Shown here: positions 45,101 through 50,926 of the stretch, one piece after another
Layout of the letters: each line of letters opens with the position of its first letter
How positions within the stretch are numbered: position 1 is the stretch's first letter
NCBI GenBank assembly: GCA_015056145.1
Contig: SVGY01000018.1
Location: forward strand, 1 to 50,926
Source of the DNA: Clostridiales bacterium
GTDB lineage: Bacteria; Bacillota; Clostridia; Christensenellales; Aristaeellaceae
DNA: 50,926 bases
Direction of reading: 5' to 3'
Position numbers and translations under genes: made by a program
The notes under the pieces: model-generated
Databases searched by the model: none
What the model was told of the DNA's origin: nothing
Seen by the model: the letters and a program-made list of their open reading frames with translations, nothing else

Positions 45101-45846
45101 AGGAGGGAGATCCGCTCTCAGGCTTGCCGGATTATGTTCATCAGCCGTTGAAACTGGGCGTAACGGCCCTGTGCAAGGCGGTGGAAGATTCATCAACCTG
45201 GCAGCCTCTCAATGAGGCTGAGCAGTGGGAGCCGCCGGAAGTGAAGCGAGTGCCGCTCGTCACCCGTCAACCCAGGCTTATGAGCAGCCTGCCCCGTCAG
45301 CCGGAATTCATCGCCCCCGTGGAGGAAAACCTGGCCGCTATGAGGGGAACCCTCACCCACCGTTTCCTGTGCCTGTTGCCCCTGGACGGCCTGCACACGG
45401 CGGTGGAAAAGGATCAACTGGCTGAATATATAAAGGAAGAGTTGCAGCGCATGGTGAAGGAAAACATCCTTCAGCCGGAAGAGGCAGCGCTGATCCATCA
45501 GCGCAGGGTGTGCGCCTTCTTTGAATCGGATTTAGGCAGGCGCATGCTCAAATCCAACCGGGTAGAGCGGGAATGGAGTTTCAACCTGCGCATACACCAG
45601 CCCATGGATACCATCGTACAGGGCGTGATCGATCTGTGTTTCCTCGAGGATGACCAATGGGTACTGGTGGATTTCAAAACCGACCGGGTGGAGACCACGG
45701 CGGAACTCTGGCAGCGCTATCACCTGCAGCTGGACATCTACGGCCGTGCGCTGGCAGCTGCCTCGCCCCATCCGGTAAAGGAACTGTGTCTCTATTCCCT
45801 CCGGCTGGGAGAAGGCGAGGGCCGGAAACCGGGGCAAGCAATGTGA
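42181..45846 (+). CDS. addA: ATP-dependent helicase-nuclease subunit A
   Basis: 1221 aa, GTG start after AAAGGAGG. An ATG 23 codons upstream is in frame but has no ribosome site. AddA is the UvrD-like helicase and RecB-type nuclease of the AddAB complex that resects double-strand breaks. Visible motifs are Walker A AAAGSGKT (25-32), IFVDEYQDVSAIQ, VGDVKQSIYRFR, IMTIHKSKGLEFP and VLYVAMTRPKNRL. The C-terminal nuclease has GVIDLCFLEDDQWVLVDFKTD. The usual partner addB, normally just upstream, is not in the window. The upstream side is the mosaic repeat and parS sites. The protein looks complete. Confidence 0.92.
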   Translation: MSEVRLTEEQKQVVLSENRELLVSAAAGSGKTAVLVERILHLVENKGYSIDRMLVVTYTRAAAAELRERLETRFRKKARENPLFLKQADLAQTAQISTIHSYCQKVVKEHFRFCEIDPQFTIGDDRTRRTLFRQAMEDTLDVLYPLAKQEADVAALLKKFPEKELAPIMETLHGFLISRPGPLEWLRAQASVHWDEHTLDEAPVFQALCQELEVRISGALNLWAKGERLSHRPCFPEKYIRMVEADLVTLNDLLQACQEGFAPLLERIAQTKFVTLATFRPSTSDEEETAEAFKALRNQYKDVVTKMGKMFPVGLKTSIEDMNAMAPALRGLCRAMELLMEHFTALKQDRGALDFNDLEHMTLHALADEEIRRMESQRFDAIFVDEYQDVSAIQEAIVTGLMRPEEEGGKKQFFFYVGDVKQSIYRFRLAEPRLFLSKLNSFSQEEDAPRRKIILNKNFRSRENVLDAVNRTFTRIMDSKVTEIDYDRSAMLYPGREQAMGPVTELHYCQVTASRDSVRWEAELIAQDILRQVGRPPENDPEGEPVRFSDMVILLPVSKGVADQVEATLTAHQIPVYSDAGGNALGGEECISAVQHLLLLDNVRNDLALIAELRSPLFQWTEQELASVRLNKPEREASFYEALCHTAEAYPDSSLGVRCAKALEVLKEERFLYHSMQPSEYLWDFLMRSGMYAHYGAQPGGKMRQANLRMLCLRAGEYFAQHQEGMSGFLESVQEKLGGEETSPTIVNPWENVVRIMTIHKSKGLEFPTVYVMGMGNTLNKRANMKQLKMHGQLGVGLEYRNETRRTKRTTLLQSGIQLCEKNEERSEKARVLYVAMTRPKNRLVMIGSYKAEKNGSESPVENVVGKMLQCKDLTAIAEAKTYLDWLTLALHPEDEYTITEGKNFSTYAPWKTFSEEKIQESSTSFPQKSALWRVFFHIGLTKSELTATDADEKPVDPVEALWQEAVSAPKTREEGDPLSGLPDYVHQPLKLGVTALCKAVEDSSTWQPLNEAEQWEPPEVKRVPLVTRQPRLMSSLPRQPEFIAPVEENLAAMRGTLTHRFLCLLPLDGLHTAVEKDQLAEYIKEELQRMVKENILQPEEAALIHQRRVCAFFESDLGRRMLKSNRVEREWSFNLRIHQPMDTIVQGVIDLCFLEDDQWVLVDFKTDRVETTAELWQRYHLQLDIYGRALAAASPHPVKELCLYSLRLGEGEGRKPGQAM

Positions 45847-45864
45847 ACCAGATGAAACAGATGA

Positions 45865-45905
45865 AGCGGGAGAGAGCTTTTCACTTGGAAAAGCCCTCTC
45901 CCGCA
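45865..45905. repeat. Single family B hairpin
   Basis: GCGGGAGAG faces CTCTCCCGC with an inner CTTTTC/GAAAAG pair. It lies just after the addA stop codon and is the only family B element found without family A. Confidence 0.7.
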
Positions 45906-45945
45906 ATCTTTACAACAAATTCTCCGCAAACTCTTCCCCGTACCC

Positions 45946-47505
45946 TCACCGCCGCCAGAGGATCACCTGCTGACCGGCTTTTCCTTCCTCCAAATCCGGA
46001 TTCATGCGTCGCAGGGCGTCGCAGCTGACACGGTATTGCTTGGCGATGTCCCAGAGGGTCTCGCCGGGGCGGCTGTAGCAGAGTACAATGCCCGGTTCCT
46101 CCGGCTGGGCAGGGAGCGGCTGCACGTCCTCCACCAGGGTTTCCGGCTGGGTCAGCAGGTCGTACAGGCTCAGATGCAGGATGTATTTCACCTCCACACG
46201 GTCACTGGTGATGCCTGCCACTTCCACATTGGAGGGGGAAAGCCGGAGAGCCATGGGGCAGCAGGGTTCACAGGCAAAGCTCATGCGGAAAGGCTCCTCG
46301 GTCTGCCAGGAACGGGGAATGTCGCTGTCGTCCGTCATGTAAAGGAGCGTTACTTCCATCATGCCTTCCACGTTCAGCTTGCCCCGCTCCTGGGTGGTGT
46401 CGGTCACGATGGGACGCAGGGTCGCTTTCAGGGGCGTACGGGCAGGGGGCTGACCGTCCAGAAGCAGCATCAGCTTGCCGCTTTCTGCGGTGTGTACCTG
46501 ATGGTGGCGAATGACCCGGCTCACCGGCAGGGCACTGGGGCTGAGACTGTCCCCCGTGGTGGTGTATGCATCCAGAAGCAGGGTCACGTCACGGGCTGCT
46601 GCCGCATGGGCCGTCAGGTGCAGCAATACCTCGGCCCGCAGCGTGCGGCTGCCCTCTTCCGCACCCTCCTGGGACAAAACTGCCACATCCTTCACCACTG
46701 CATCGCAGCTGAGGGAGTCCGCCTGCTGACCGTTCAGGGGCAAAGTTTCCTCAAAGGGAATGGTATGTCGGGTAACGACGATGGGCCGGGAGGGCATCTG
46801 GCTGCGATGGGTGACCTCCAGGAGGATGTTGCCGGAAATGGTGGCCCGCTCCTCGCCGCCCATTACGTCCTGCACCGAGGCAAAGGCGCTGGCATACAGG
46901 GTGTCCGTGATTTGCAGCACGCTGCCCAGCTCGCATTCCTCCCGGATCAGCACATCCTGTGCGCCAGCTGCGGCTGCGGAAAGGCTTTGCAGGGTCTTGG
47001 TTTTTACCATCAGGCCGTCCATGCCCTGTACTCCTGTGACCACTGCAAGGGGCTCGTCCGTGTAGAGGCGAACGTGTACCCGCAAAATTGCCAGCAGATG
47101 CATCCGTCCGCCCTGGGCCGTGGCTTCCACATGTTCCACGGAAAGGGTCACCATGGGGATCATGCCCTCACGGGCTGCGGCGATGCTCACATCGTGGCTG
47201 AACTCCGCAGAGGCTTCCAGGGCGCTTACCAGCGTGGGGTCGCCCTGGGTGTAGAGAACATGAAAGGTTACTTTGCCCTCCACTTCCACCTCGCCCTCGT
47301 CCACATCGGTGTCCTCCAAAACGGCCATAGCCTCTGCGCTGAGCACGCTGGTTTCCTCCCGCAGGCCGCCAGGCAGCGCCACATCCCCTTCCACCACCGC
47401 CTGGCTGGTGGCCTCGGCCACAAAACGCTGCATGGGCAGCATTTCCCGCAAGGTCTCCGGGCTGCTTCCCGGTTGATTCTGCCTGTTGTCCTGCATCATT
47501 TCCAT
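45946..47505 (-). CDS. SipL-like SPOCS/LysM spore coat assembly protein
   Basis: 519 aa. Several SPOCS (DUF3794) blocks fill the middle, with repeated V-x-x-KV-x-LHL-type strands. A LysM domain occupies about 470-519 (RPGETLWDIAKQYRVSCDALRRMNPDL). SipL in Clostridioides difficile links the SpoIVA coat base to the outer forespore membrane. The family architecture is the same here. The open frame extends 39 codons upstream, but GGGAGGAAG fixes the ATG at 47505. The gene is expected to be expressed in the mother cell. It marks the organism as a likely spore former. Confidence 0.85.
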   Translation of the reverse strand: MEMMQDNRQNQPGSSPETLREMLPMQRFVAEATSQAVVEGDVALPGGLREETSVLSAEAMAVLEDTDVDEGEVEVEGKVTFHVLYTQGDPTLVSALEASAEFSHDVSIAAAREGMIPMVTLSVEHVEATAQGGRMHLLAILRVHVRLYTDEPLAVVTGVQGMDGLMVKTKTLQSLSAAAAGAQDVLIREECELGSVLQITDTLYASAFASVQDVMGGEERATISGNILLEVTHRSQMPSRPIVVTRHTIPFEETLPLNGQQADSLSCDAVVKDVAVLSQEGAEEGSRTLRAEVLLHLTAHAAAARDVTLLLDAYTTTGDSLSPSALPVSRVIRHHQVHTAESGKLMLLLDGQPPARTPLKATLRPIVTDTTQERGKLNVEGMMEVTLLYMTDDSDIPRSWQTEEPFRMSFACEPCCPMALRLSPSNVEVAGITSDRVEVKYILHLSLYDLLTQPETLVEDVQPLPAQPEEPGIVLCYSRPGETLWDIAKQYRVSCDALRRMNPDLEEGKAGQQVILWRR

Positions 47506-47678
47506 CTTTCTTCCTCCCGACTTGCTTTGCTCAATAGATATGCTCTCCCGGGGGCGATTATGACCGCCGCCTGCCCGGAACCTGTTTGCGGCAAAAGCAT
47601 ATGGTAAAATCATCCGGTTCATGACGGAGGCGGCCTGGAAAAATTCTGCAAAAAAACCGCCCCTGCATCCCTCTTTCT

Positions 47679-47707
47679 TTGATAATCTGCGCCTGATGTG
47701 CTATACT
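47679..47707 (+). promoter_or_regulatory. Sigma-A promoter of dapF-dapL
   Basis: TTGATA, 17 bases, TATACT, 34 bases before dapF. Confidence 0.75.
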
Positions 47708-47741
47708 AAAAAGCAATGCCAATCATCCGGGAGGTGGAATG

Positions 47742-48578
47742 ATGCGCTTTACCAAAATGGAAGGCATCGGCAACGACTACGTTTACATTAACGGCTTTGC
47801 GGAAAAGGTGGATCACCCTGAGGAGCTGGCCGTGCGCATGAGCCGGTATCACTTCGGATGCGGCTCCGACGGTTTGATCCTGATCCTGCCCAGCGATAAA
47901 GCGGATTTCCGTATGCGGATGTTCAATAACGACGGCAGCGAAAGCGAAATGTGCGGCAACGGCATCCGCTGCCTGGCCAAGTATTGCCACGACCGGGGCC
48001 TGACGGACAAGGAGACATTCACCGTGGAAACCGGCGGCGGCATCAAAACCCTGCACCTGAACCTTCGTGACGGCGTTACGGAAAGCGTGCGGGTGGATAT
48101 GGGCGTGCCGGAGCTCAGCGGCGAAAAAATTCCCTCGCTGATGAAGGGCAGCCCCGTGAAGGACTGCCGCATCACCGTAGAGGGCAGGGAGTACGTTTTC
48201 ACTTTGGTGAATATGGGCAACCCCCATGCCATCACCTTTGTGGATGACCCTGCAACTGCCCCCGTTACCACCCACGGCCCTTTGCTGGAATGCGATGCCA
48301 TGTTCCCCAAAAAAGCCAATATTGAGTTTGTGAAGGTAATAGACCGCAGCCACATCCGCATGCGGGTGTGGGAACGGGGCACCGGCGAGACCCTGGCCTG
48401 CGGCACCGGAGCCAGCGCAGTGCTGGTGGCCTGCGTGCTTGGCGGCCTTACGGACCGCACCGCCGAGGTGGAGCTGCCCGGCGGCAAGCTGCAGCTGGAA
48501 TGGAACCCTGTGGATAACCATGTATATATGACCGGCCCTGCCACCTTCGTCTATGACGGCCAGTGGCTGCTTGGCTGA
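47742..48578 (+). CDS. dapF: Diaminopimelate epimerase
   Basis: 278 aa. It interconverts LL- and meso-diaminopimelate, feeding peptidoglycan and lysine synthesis. The two catalytic cysteines are present: Cys71 in EMCGNG and Cys220 in ACGTGAS. An ATG one codon upstream (47739) is in frame, but GGAGG is better spaced for 47742 and gives the canonical [15 protein letters not shown] start. The stop lies 14 bases before dapL, so the two form an operon. Confidence 0.95.
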   Translation: MRFTKMEGIGNDYVYINGFAEKVDHPEELAVRMSRYHFGCGSDGLILILPSDKADFRMRMFNNDGSESEMCGNGIRCLAKYCHDRGLTDKETFTVETGGGIKTLHLNLRDGVTESVRVDMGVPELSGEKIPSLMKGSPVKDCRITVEGREYVFTLVNMGNPHAITFVDDPATAPVTTHGPLLECDAMFPKKANIEFVKVIDRSHIRMRVWERGTGETLACGTGASAVLVACVLGGLTDRTAEVELPGGKLQLEWNPVDNHVYMTGPATFVYDGQWLLG

Positions 48579-48592
48579 AAGGAGAACAAAAG

Positions 48593-49813
48593 ATGCTTAA
48601 GGTAAACCCCAATTACGAAAAGCTGCCCGGAAGCTACCTCTTTGCGGAGATCGCCCGCCGGGTGAAGGTCTACACCGAGGAAAACCCCAACGCAAACATC
48701 ATCCGCCTGGGCATCGGCGATGTGACCCGTCCCCTGGCCCCCGCCGTGGTGGAGGCCATGGAGAAGGCCGCCCGGGAAATGGGCAAGGCCGAAACCTTCC
48801 GTGGCTATGGCCCGGACTACGGCTACGACTTCCTCATCAGCGCCATTCTGGAAAACGATTACAAGGCCCTGGGTGTGGATATCGCCCCTGACGAGATCTT
48901 TGTTTCTGACGGCGCAAAGTGTGATGTGTCCAACGTACAGGAACTGTTCTCCGACGATGCTGTGATCGCCGTGACCGACCCCGTCTACCCCGTTTATGTG
49001 GACAGCAACGCCATGGCAGGCCGTGCAGGCAGCTATGTTACCGACCGCTGGGATCGCCTTTGCTACCTGCCCTGCCGGGAAGAAAACGGCTTCGTGCCGC
49101 CCCTGCCCGACCGGCCCGTGGACGTGATCTACCTCTGCTACCCCAACAATCCCACCGGCACCACCCTCACCAAGGAACAGCTGAAGCCCTTCGTGGATTA
49201 CGCTAAGGAAAACGGCGCCATCATCATTTACGATGCAGCCTACAAGGCCTTTATCACCAGCGGCGCTCCCCGCAGCATCTACGAGGTAGAGGGCGCAAAG
49301 GATGTGGCCATTGAGTGCTGCTCCTTCTCCAAGACCGCTGGTTTCACCGGCACCCGCTGCGGCTACATGGTCATCCCCCACGGGGTGAAGGGCATTGGCG
49401 GCGCAGGCCAGCCCGTGGAGCTGAACGCCATGTGGAAGCGCCGCATGGGCAGCAAGTTCAACGGCGTAAGCTACCCCATCCAGCGTGCTGCCGCCGCTGT
49501 TTACAGCAAGGACGGCTGGGCCCAGTGCATGGAGACCATCCATGGCTATCTGGAAAACGCCCGCATCATCCGGGAAGGCCTCCAGAAGGCTGGCTACACC
49601 GTCTACGGCGGCGTGGATGCTCCCTACATCTGGATGAAGACCCCCGACGGCATGGACAGCTGGAGCTTCTTTGACAAGCTGCTGAAGGACTATCACATCG
49701 TGGGTACTCCCGGCGCAGGCTTCGGCCCCTGCGGCGAAGGCTACTTCCGCCTGACTGCCTTCAACACCCGGGAAAACACCGAGGAAGCCCTCAACCGCAT
49801 TGTGAAGGGATAA
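48593..49813 (+). CDS. dapL: LL-diaminopimelate aminotransferase
   Basis: 406 aa. It makes LL-diaminopimelate from tetrahydrodipicolinate and glutamate in one step, the short DAP route used by some Firmicutes and plants. The PLP-binding Lys247 lies in [13 protein letters not shown], and [29 protein letters not shown] and CYPNNPTGT match the family. The frame extends 10 codons upstream, but AAAGGAG sets the ATG at 48593. Co-transcription with dapF gives two consecutive steps from one mRNA. Confidence 0.95.
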   Translation: MLKVNPNYEKLPGSYLFAEIARRVKVYTEENPNANIIRLGIGDVTRPLAPAVVEAMEKAAREMGKAETFRGYGPDYGYDFLISAILENDYKALGVDIAPDEIFVSDGAKCDVSNVQELFSDDAVIAVTDPVYPVYVDSNAMAGRAGSYVTDRWDRLCYLPCREENGFVPPLPDRPVDVIYLCYPNNPTGTTLTKEQLKPFVDYAKENGAIIIYDAAYKAFITSGAPRSIYEVEGAKDVAIECCSFSKTAGFTGTRCGYMVIPHGVKGIGGAGQPVELNAMWKRRMGSKFNGVSYPIQRAAAAVYSKDGWAQCMETIHGYLENARIIREGLQKAGYTVYGGVDAPYIWMKTPDGMDSWSFFDKLLKDYHIVGTPGAGFGPCGEGYFRLTAFNTRENTEEALNRIVKG

Positions 49814-49911
49814 ACAACATGATTTCCCCCCTGCTGCAAAAATGGATTGCGGCAGCGAAAGGGAAGAAAAGGAAGGAGTTATCCTTCACTTTGCACCAAA
49901 GAAATACCGAA

Positions 49912-49943
49912 ACAGCAAGCCCGCCAAGGCTTGCTGCTTTTTG
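49912..49943 (+). terminator. Terminator of the dapF-dapL operon
   Basis: AGCAAGCC/GGCTTGCT stem, a 6-base loop and TTTTT shortly after. Confidence 0.8.
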
Positions 49944-49994
49944 TTCTGCGTGATAGAATGAAAGCGATAAACTTGAATTTGACGAGGTGGTTAT

Positions 49995-50561
49995 ATGAAC
50001 ATTATTGAATTAGTCAAAGAATATGTGTTGGAAAAATCAAACGAATATAAAATCAATTCTAATGATAATTATGATTTTTGGAACGAACATATTAAATACG
50101 TTTATGAAGAAAGCATTAAATTAGCTGAAGAATATAATGCTAATTTTGAAATTGTTTCTTTGGGAGCGTTGCTTCATGATATTGCATTAATAAATAGAAT
50201 TGGAGATAGAAAAGACCATCACATTAACGGCGCAATGATTGCAAAGGAATTGCTGAAAAAAATGAATTATGATACTTCTAAAATGAACAGAGTATTAAAA
50301 TGCATATACAACCATAGAAGTAGTAGAAATGCTGAGAGCATTGAAGAGATATGTGTAGCTGACGCTGATATAATAGCACATTTTGATAATATACCAATGT
50401 TATTCAACTCTGCATTTATAAGGAATGGAGTTAATTTAAACGAAGTTAGAGAGTGGATGAAAAATGCGTTTGAAGAAGATTATAATGATTTAAGTGATAA
50501 TACAAAAGAAATGTTTAGAGAAAAATATGAATTAATATTAAGAATTGTTATAAAGAATTAG
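49995..50561 (+). CDS. HD-domain hydrolase-like protein, AT-rich, likely acquired
   Basis: 188 aa. The HD-superfamily metal ligands are visible: His32 (WNEHIKYV), His61-Asp62 (ALLHDIAL) and Asp123/Asp125 (VADADIIAHFD), with His75-76 in between. Such proteins are phosphohydrolases, often acting on nucleotides. The substrate is unknown. The gene is far richer in A and T than its neighbours (codons such as AAT, ATA and GAA dominate), which suggests recent transfer. The ribosome site is GAGGTGG. It stands alone between the dap terminator and a hairpin. Confidence 0.75.
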   Translation: MNIIELVKEYVLEKSNEYKINSNDNYDFWNEHIKYVYEESIKLAEEYNANFEIVSLGALLHDIALINRIGDRKDHHINGAMIAKELLKKMNYDTSKMNRVLKCIYNHRSSRNAESIEEICVADADIIAHFDNIPMLFNSAFIRNGVNLNEVREWMKNAFEEDYNDLSDNTKEMFREKYELILRIVIKN

Positions 50562-50672
50562 TAATACTAATTCCAATTTGTCGAGCAGGCCTAAAGCCCA
50601 CTTTCCCTTGTTAGGTGAGGGCGCAATTATACGCACGGTACCCGTGCATTGCGTATATTGGCGCACCATATG

Positions 50673-50713
50673 CAAACGAGCATCCGGCATATTCGCCAGA
50701 TGCTCGCCTTTTT
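50673..50713 (+). terminator. Possible terminator
   Basis: CGAGCATC/GATGCTCG stem followed by CCTTTTTC. It lies about 115 bases after the HD gene. Confidence 0.55.
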
Positions 50714-50879
50714 CGCTGTGGGATCAATTCATCCTTAAGAATCCTCCCACCAGGGGGGATTTTCATTGATTCGCACGAAAAAAATCCCCCCTTCCCAAGT
50801 GTGAACCGAACCAGAAAAAACGGACAATAGACAGAATCCCCCTGATGTAGGTATAATAACCACAATAGGGGGATTCACT

Positions 50880-50926
50880 ATGGAAAAACGTAAGTACAGA
50901 AAGATTCAAGAACTGTTGCCAATCAT
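50880..50926 (+). CDS. Start of a possible IS3-type OrfA or other short HTH protein (cut by the window)
   Basis: Only 15 codons are visible (MEKRKYRKIQELLPI). This opening resembles the N-terminus of some clostridial IS3 OrfA proteins. Upstream lies TAGGTATAATAA as a -10, an AGGGGGA ribosome site and a TGTGAACCG stretch near 50800 that could be an inverted-repeat end. The identity cannot be settled from so few residues. Confidence 0.35.
   Translation, partial: MEKRKYRKIQELLPI

Noticed and set aside
50620..50670. Imperfect inverted repeat GCGCAATTATACGCA … TGCGTATATTGGCGC
   Set aside because: The arms carry mismatches and there is no T run or known site. It was left out as a feature.
1..50926. 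tRNA, rRNA or riboswitch genes
   Set aside because: I found no cloverleaf, rRNA or known riboswitch core by eye. A covariance-model scan would be needed to exclude small ones.

Overview
The window looks like a chromosomal segment of a spore-forming Clostridia-type Firmicute (Bacillota), probably gut-associated. Housekeeping genes have GC-rich third positions. Spore genes are present (a SipL-like SPOCS/LysM protein and a YhcN/YlaJ lipoprotein), lysine/DAP synthesis goes through DapL and DapF, and recombination uses an AddA helicase-nuclease. BspA-type leucine-rich-repeat surface proteins are typical of gut clostridia. The genus cannot be read from the sequence.

The segment appears to be origin-proximal. 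dnaN (about 27.9 to 26.8 kb, minus strand) is preceded by an AT-rich region with DnaA-box-like sites, a G run and two TAG-triplet runs. This is the layout of a Firmicute oriC unwinding element with a DnaA-trio. Three parS-type ParB sites lie at 38.86, 41.99 and 42.02 kb. dnaA, recF and gyrB are not in the window, and gene orientation is not strongly polarised around the candidate origin.

Layout. 1-1.5 kb: hairpin-rich mosaic repeat. 1.6-5.2 kb (+): peptidoglycan-binding lipoprotein and three small secreted paralogues. 5.6-11.9 kb (-): three BspA-type LRR proteins and a zinc-ribbon membrane protein. 12.1-15.0 kb (+): two membrane proteins (one DUF5058) coupled to an M20 metallopeptidase. 15.2-18.4 kb (+): HPr-like protein, DUF4364, tilS, hpt. 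18.4-19.2 kb: tandem hairpin repeats. Then the YhcN-like lipoprotein (-), a GH13 alpha-glucan hydrolase (+), an IS3-family element inserted into a hairpin repeat, hemolysin III, DegV, an XRE regulator and dnaN (all -). 27.9-29.1 kb: candidate oriC and more repeats. 29.1-36.1 kb (-): secreted and lipoprotein paralogues, including two with tandem cysteine-rich repeats, and a P-type-ATPase/KdpE chimera. 36.2-38.7 kb (-): glycogen phosphorylase. 38.9-41.9 kb: a 3 kb gene-free mosaic repeat with parS sites beside it. Then addA (+), sipL-like (-), dapF-dapL (+), an AT-rich HD-domain gene (+) and the start of a possible transposase gene.

Three themes recur. The first is surface and secreted proteins built by duplication: LRR proteins, DGFTFA-type proteins and Cys-repeat lipoproteins. 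The second is cytosolic alpha-glucan use through the GH13 enzyme and glycogen phosphorylase. The third is several families of palindromic repeats. Their stems are kept by paired substitutions, and the element nearest a gene starts a short distance after that gene's stop codon. These repeats, the origin and the ATPase-KdpE chimera are the parts most worth following up.
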